From assembly GCF_008312835.1 (NCBI RefSeq), contig NZ_VSKS01000007.1, positions 124,001-188,000 on the forward strand: a stretch of 64,000 nucleotides of DNA. The letters run 5' to 3'. Source of the stretch: Streptomyces marokkonensis. Its GTDB lineage: Bacteria; Actinomycetota; Actinomycetes; Streptomycetales; Streptomycetaceae. The notes under the pieces are model-generated. The model searched no databases, was not told where the DNA came from, and worked only from the letters and a program-made list of their open reading frames with translations. Numbering within the stretch: position 1 is the stretch's first letter; each line of letters begins with the position of its first letter. Positions 62,839 through 64,000 of this stretch are shown here, one piece after another. A program made the position numbers and the translations under genes.

Positions 62839-63030
62839 GACACCCCGGAGACCACCCGCACCACCACGGTCAGCCATCCACAGGGTTCGGACGCACAGGC
62901 CGAGGTGCTCGCTTCCCGTCTGCCGGATGTGCGGGCCGGGCAGGACACGGCCGCTGCCGTCGACACGGTGACCCTGGTCGTCGGCACCGACCTCGATCCC
63001 GAGGACATACAGGTGGGGCGAGGGAGTTGA
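62839..63030 (+). pseudogene. Remnant of a LytR-C-terminal-domain protein
   Basis: Sixty-three residues and a stop codon in frame read like the end of a LytR_C domain: TTVSHPQGSDAQAEVLASRL, then TVTLVVGTDLDPEDIQ. The usual pattern is a strand with Gly-x-x-x-Ala-x-x-Val followed by VTLVVGxD. No start codon or membrane helix precedes it. The sequence upstream is the opposite-strand gene. I read it as a 3' fragment of a cell-wall LCP-related gene. Confidence 0.45.
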
Positions 63031-63037
63031 GACCGGG

Positions 63038-63655
63038 TCAGACCGTTCTGTTGTCCGCTTCGGTGGCCGGCCGGGCGATCCCGGTGGCGTCGAGTGCGGC
63101 GGCGTAGGCGTCGGCCGCGCTCTCGGCCAGGTACGGGGACATGCGCAGCAGAACCCGTCCGTTGAGGTAGGCGTGCTCCGTGTGGGCCAGTGAGCGGGAC
63201 GCGGAGGCGTGCAGGCGCTCGACGCGCGTTCGGGCGGCGTCCGCGCCGGGGAACACCTCGATCGCACCGCCAAGATGCACACTGCCCGGATCGGGCACGG
63301 CGACCGTGGCACCGTCGATCCGGCGGTCCTCGAAGGTCAGCTTGCTCCGGTGGCCGTCAGGGGCGCCCAGGAGACCATCGGGGTCCTCATCGCGGTGGGT
63401 ACGGAGAATCGCGTTCTCCACGGGGAGTCCCGCCTCCTGCACGCGACGGAAGACGGTCTCGGCCTCGTCGGTGACGATCGCGGCGCCCGTATGCCGGTCC
63501 TGGTGGTGTCCGGCGCCGAACGGCAGAGGGATCGGCTTCTCGGGCAGAGCCGACAGCACGATGCTGACGAGCATCCCGGCGCTGGCCAGGACCGCGGCCG
63601 ACCGGATGTGCCGCATGGAGCTCTGCCTCGGGGATCGGTCGATGTCCGACATCAT
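63038..63655 (-). CDS. Hypothetical membrane-anchored or secreted protein
   Basis: This 205-residue protein has one N-terminal helix (SAAVLASAGMLVSIVLSAL) that is a signal anchor. The mature part is a soluble domain with strands such as SKLTFEDRRIDGATVAVPD and GAIEVFPGADAARTRVERLH, then AYLNGRVLLRMSPYLAESAADAYAAALD. The pattern resembles actinobacterial lipoproteins of unknown function, but no lipobox Cys is present. Two adjacent ATGs are possible starts. It lies between the LytR_C remnant and terB. Confidence 0.68.
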   Translation of the reverse strand: MMSDIDRSPRQSSMRHIRSAAVLASAGMLVSIVLSALPEKPIPLPFGAGHHQDRHTGAAIVTDEAETVFRRVQEAGLPVENAILRTHRDEDPDGLLGAPDGHRSKLTFEDRRIDGATVAVPDPGSVHLGGAIEVFPGADAARTRVERLHASASRSLAHTEHAYLNGRVLLRMSPYLAESAADAYAAALDATGIARPATEADNRTV

Positions 63656-63732
63656 TGCTCCAGCTCCCACCGTGGATACGGCGGGCCGGCGCCGGAGAGG
63701 AGTGCACCGGCCCGCCGTGCGGTCCGGGTCGG

Positions 63733-64000
63733 TCAGAGGTCGAACTCGTGGGGCGGCAGGTCGAGGGCGTAGCACGCCTCGCGGACCACGGCCTGCTCGT
63801 CCTTGTCGAAGTCGCCGTCGGCGCCGCCGATGACGATGCCGATCTGGATGACGGCCCGTGCCTCGGCGGGCTTCTTCCTCGCCTTGGCGATCTCCTGCAT
63901 GACGCTCACCTTGCCGAAGGCGAAGTCGGTGGTGAGCTTGTCGAGGTTGTCCTCGAAGCGGCGGCGCAGGTCGTCGGCGGGGAAGTTCTGCAGCACCTCG
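63733..64000 (-). CDS. terB: TerB family tellurite-resistance protein, 5' end off the window
   Basis: The visible C-terminal 88 residues match TerB: LQNFPADDLRRRFEDNLDKL, KVSVMQEIAKARKKPAEAR and IVIGGADGDFDKDEQAVVRE, then the family ending ALDLPPHEFDL. The family has a helical metal-binding fold linked to membrane stress and tellurite resistance. A Met near the edge (LQNFP preceded by ATG-like context) is internal in the normal protein, which has about 60 more residues, so the true start lies beyond the right edge. terD lies 3.2 kb to its left. Confidence 0.92.
   Translation of the reverse strand, partial: EVLQNFPADDLRRRFEDNLDKLTTDFAFGKVSVMQEIAKARKKPAEARAVIQIGIVIGGADGDFDKDEQAVVREACYALDLPPHEFDL

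Overview
This window looks like a chromosomal segment of a Streptomyces or a close relative. The evidence is the very high GC content, strong third-position GC bias, frequent GTG starts, a sugar ABC transporter with no ATPase of its own, a DUF574-type methyltransferase, and ter-type, GlsB-type and YcnI-type genes. About 50 intact protein genes are supported. A P-type ATPase at the left edge and a TerB gene at the right edge are cut off. At least five broken gene remnants lie between intact genes. I see no tRNA, rRNA, CRISPR array, phage or complete insertion sequence.

Region 1 (1-26 kb) is mixed housekeeping and secretion. It holds a cation P-type ATPase, a MazG-like protein, a DoxX-like protein, a secreted subtilisin, pyruvate carboxylase, two tandem SAM methyltransferases, and a large secreted PA14/beta-propeller/DUF1080 protein. 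It continues with VOC proteins, RidA, a phosphoribosyltransferase, an ABC exporter, an NmrA-like oxidoreductase, a SnoaL-like protein, a second-type NAD-dependent DNA ligase, and a TetR regulator followed by an SGNH hydrolase.

Region 2 (25.6-38.2 kb) is a glycan-use locus. It has a secreted GH43-like enzyme, a secreted multidomain GH2, two LacI regulators, a cytoplasmic GH2, and a substrate-binding lipoprotein with two permeases. Two operator classes can be read in the DNA. One is centred on ATCGAT (three sites: before the GH43 gene, between lacI-2 and the cytoplasmic GH2 gene, and before the binding-protein gene). The other is centred on AACGTT (two sites: before the secreted GH2 gene and before lacI-1). 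This divides the locus between two regulators.

Region 3 (41-58 kb) is a metal-homeostasis island. On the minus strand a dipeptide/nickel-type ABC importer has DppB and DppC fused into one permease. It is followed by a zinc-free bL32 gene, a CobW-family GTPase gene and zur. Good Zur-box palindromes stand before the importer and before rpmF, so I infer that the importer brings in zinc or a zinc-metallophore complex. To its right are a zinc/cobalt-type ArsR sensor divergent from a P1B-4 metal ATPase, a 29-residue membrane peptide, a His-repeat membrane protein, and a cysteine-synthase-like enzyme translationally coupled to an MFS transporter. Next come an MFS pump with a His-rich tail divergent from a second metal-type ArsR, and a YcnI copper-protein gene overlapping a His-rich membrane protein.

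Region 4 (58-64 kb) is a stress and envelope group: GlsB-like, TatA-like, TerD and TerB proteins and a BlaI/M56 pair. A clean BlaI-type inverted repeat lies upstream of terD and a weaker one lies upstream of blaI, so TerD may be under BlaI control. A GlsB paralogue here is destroyed by an in-frame TGA.
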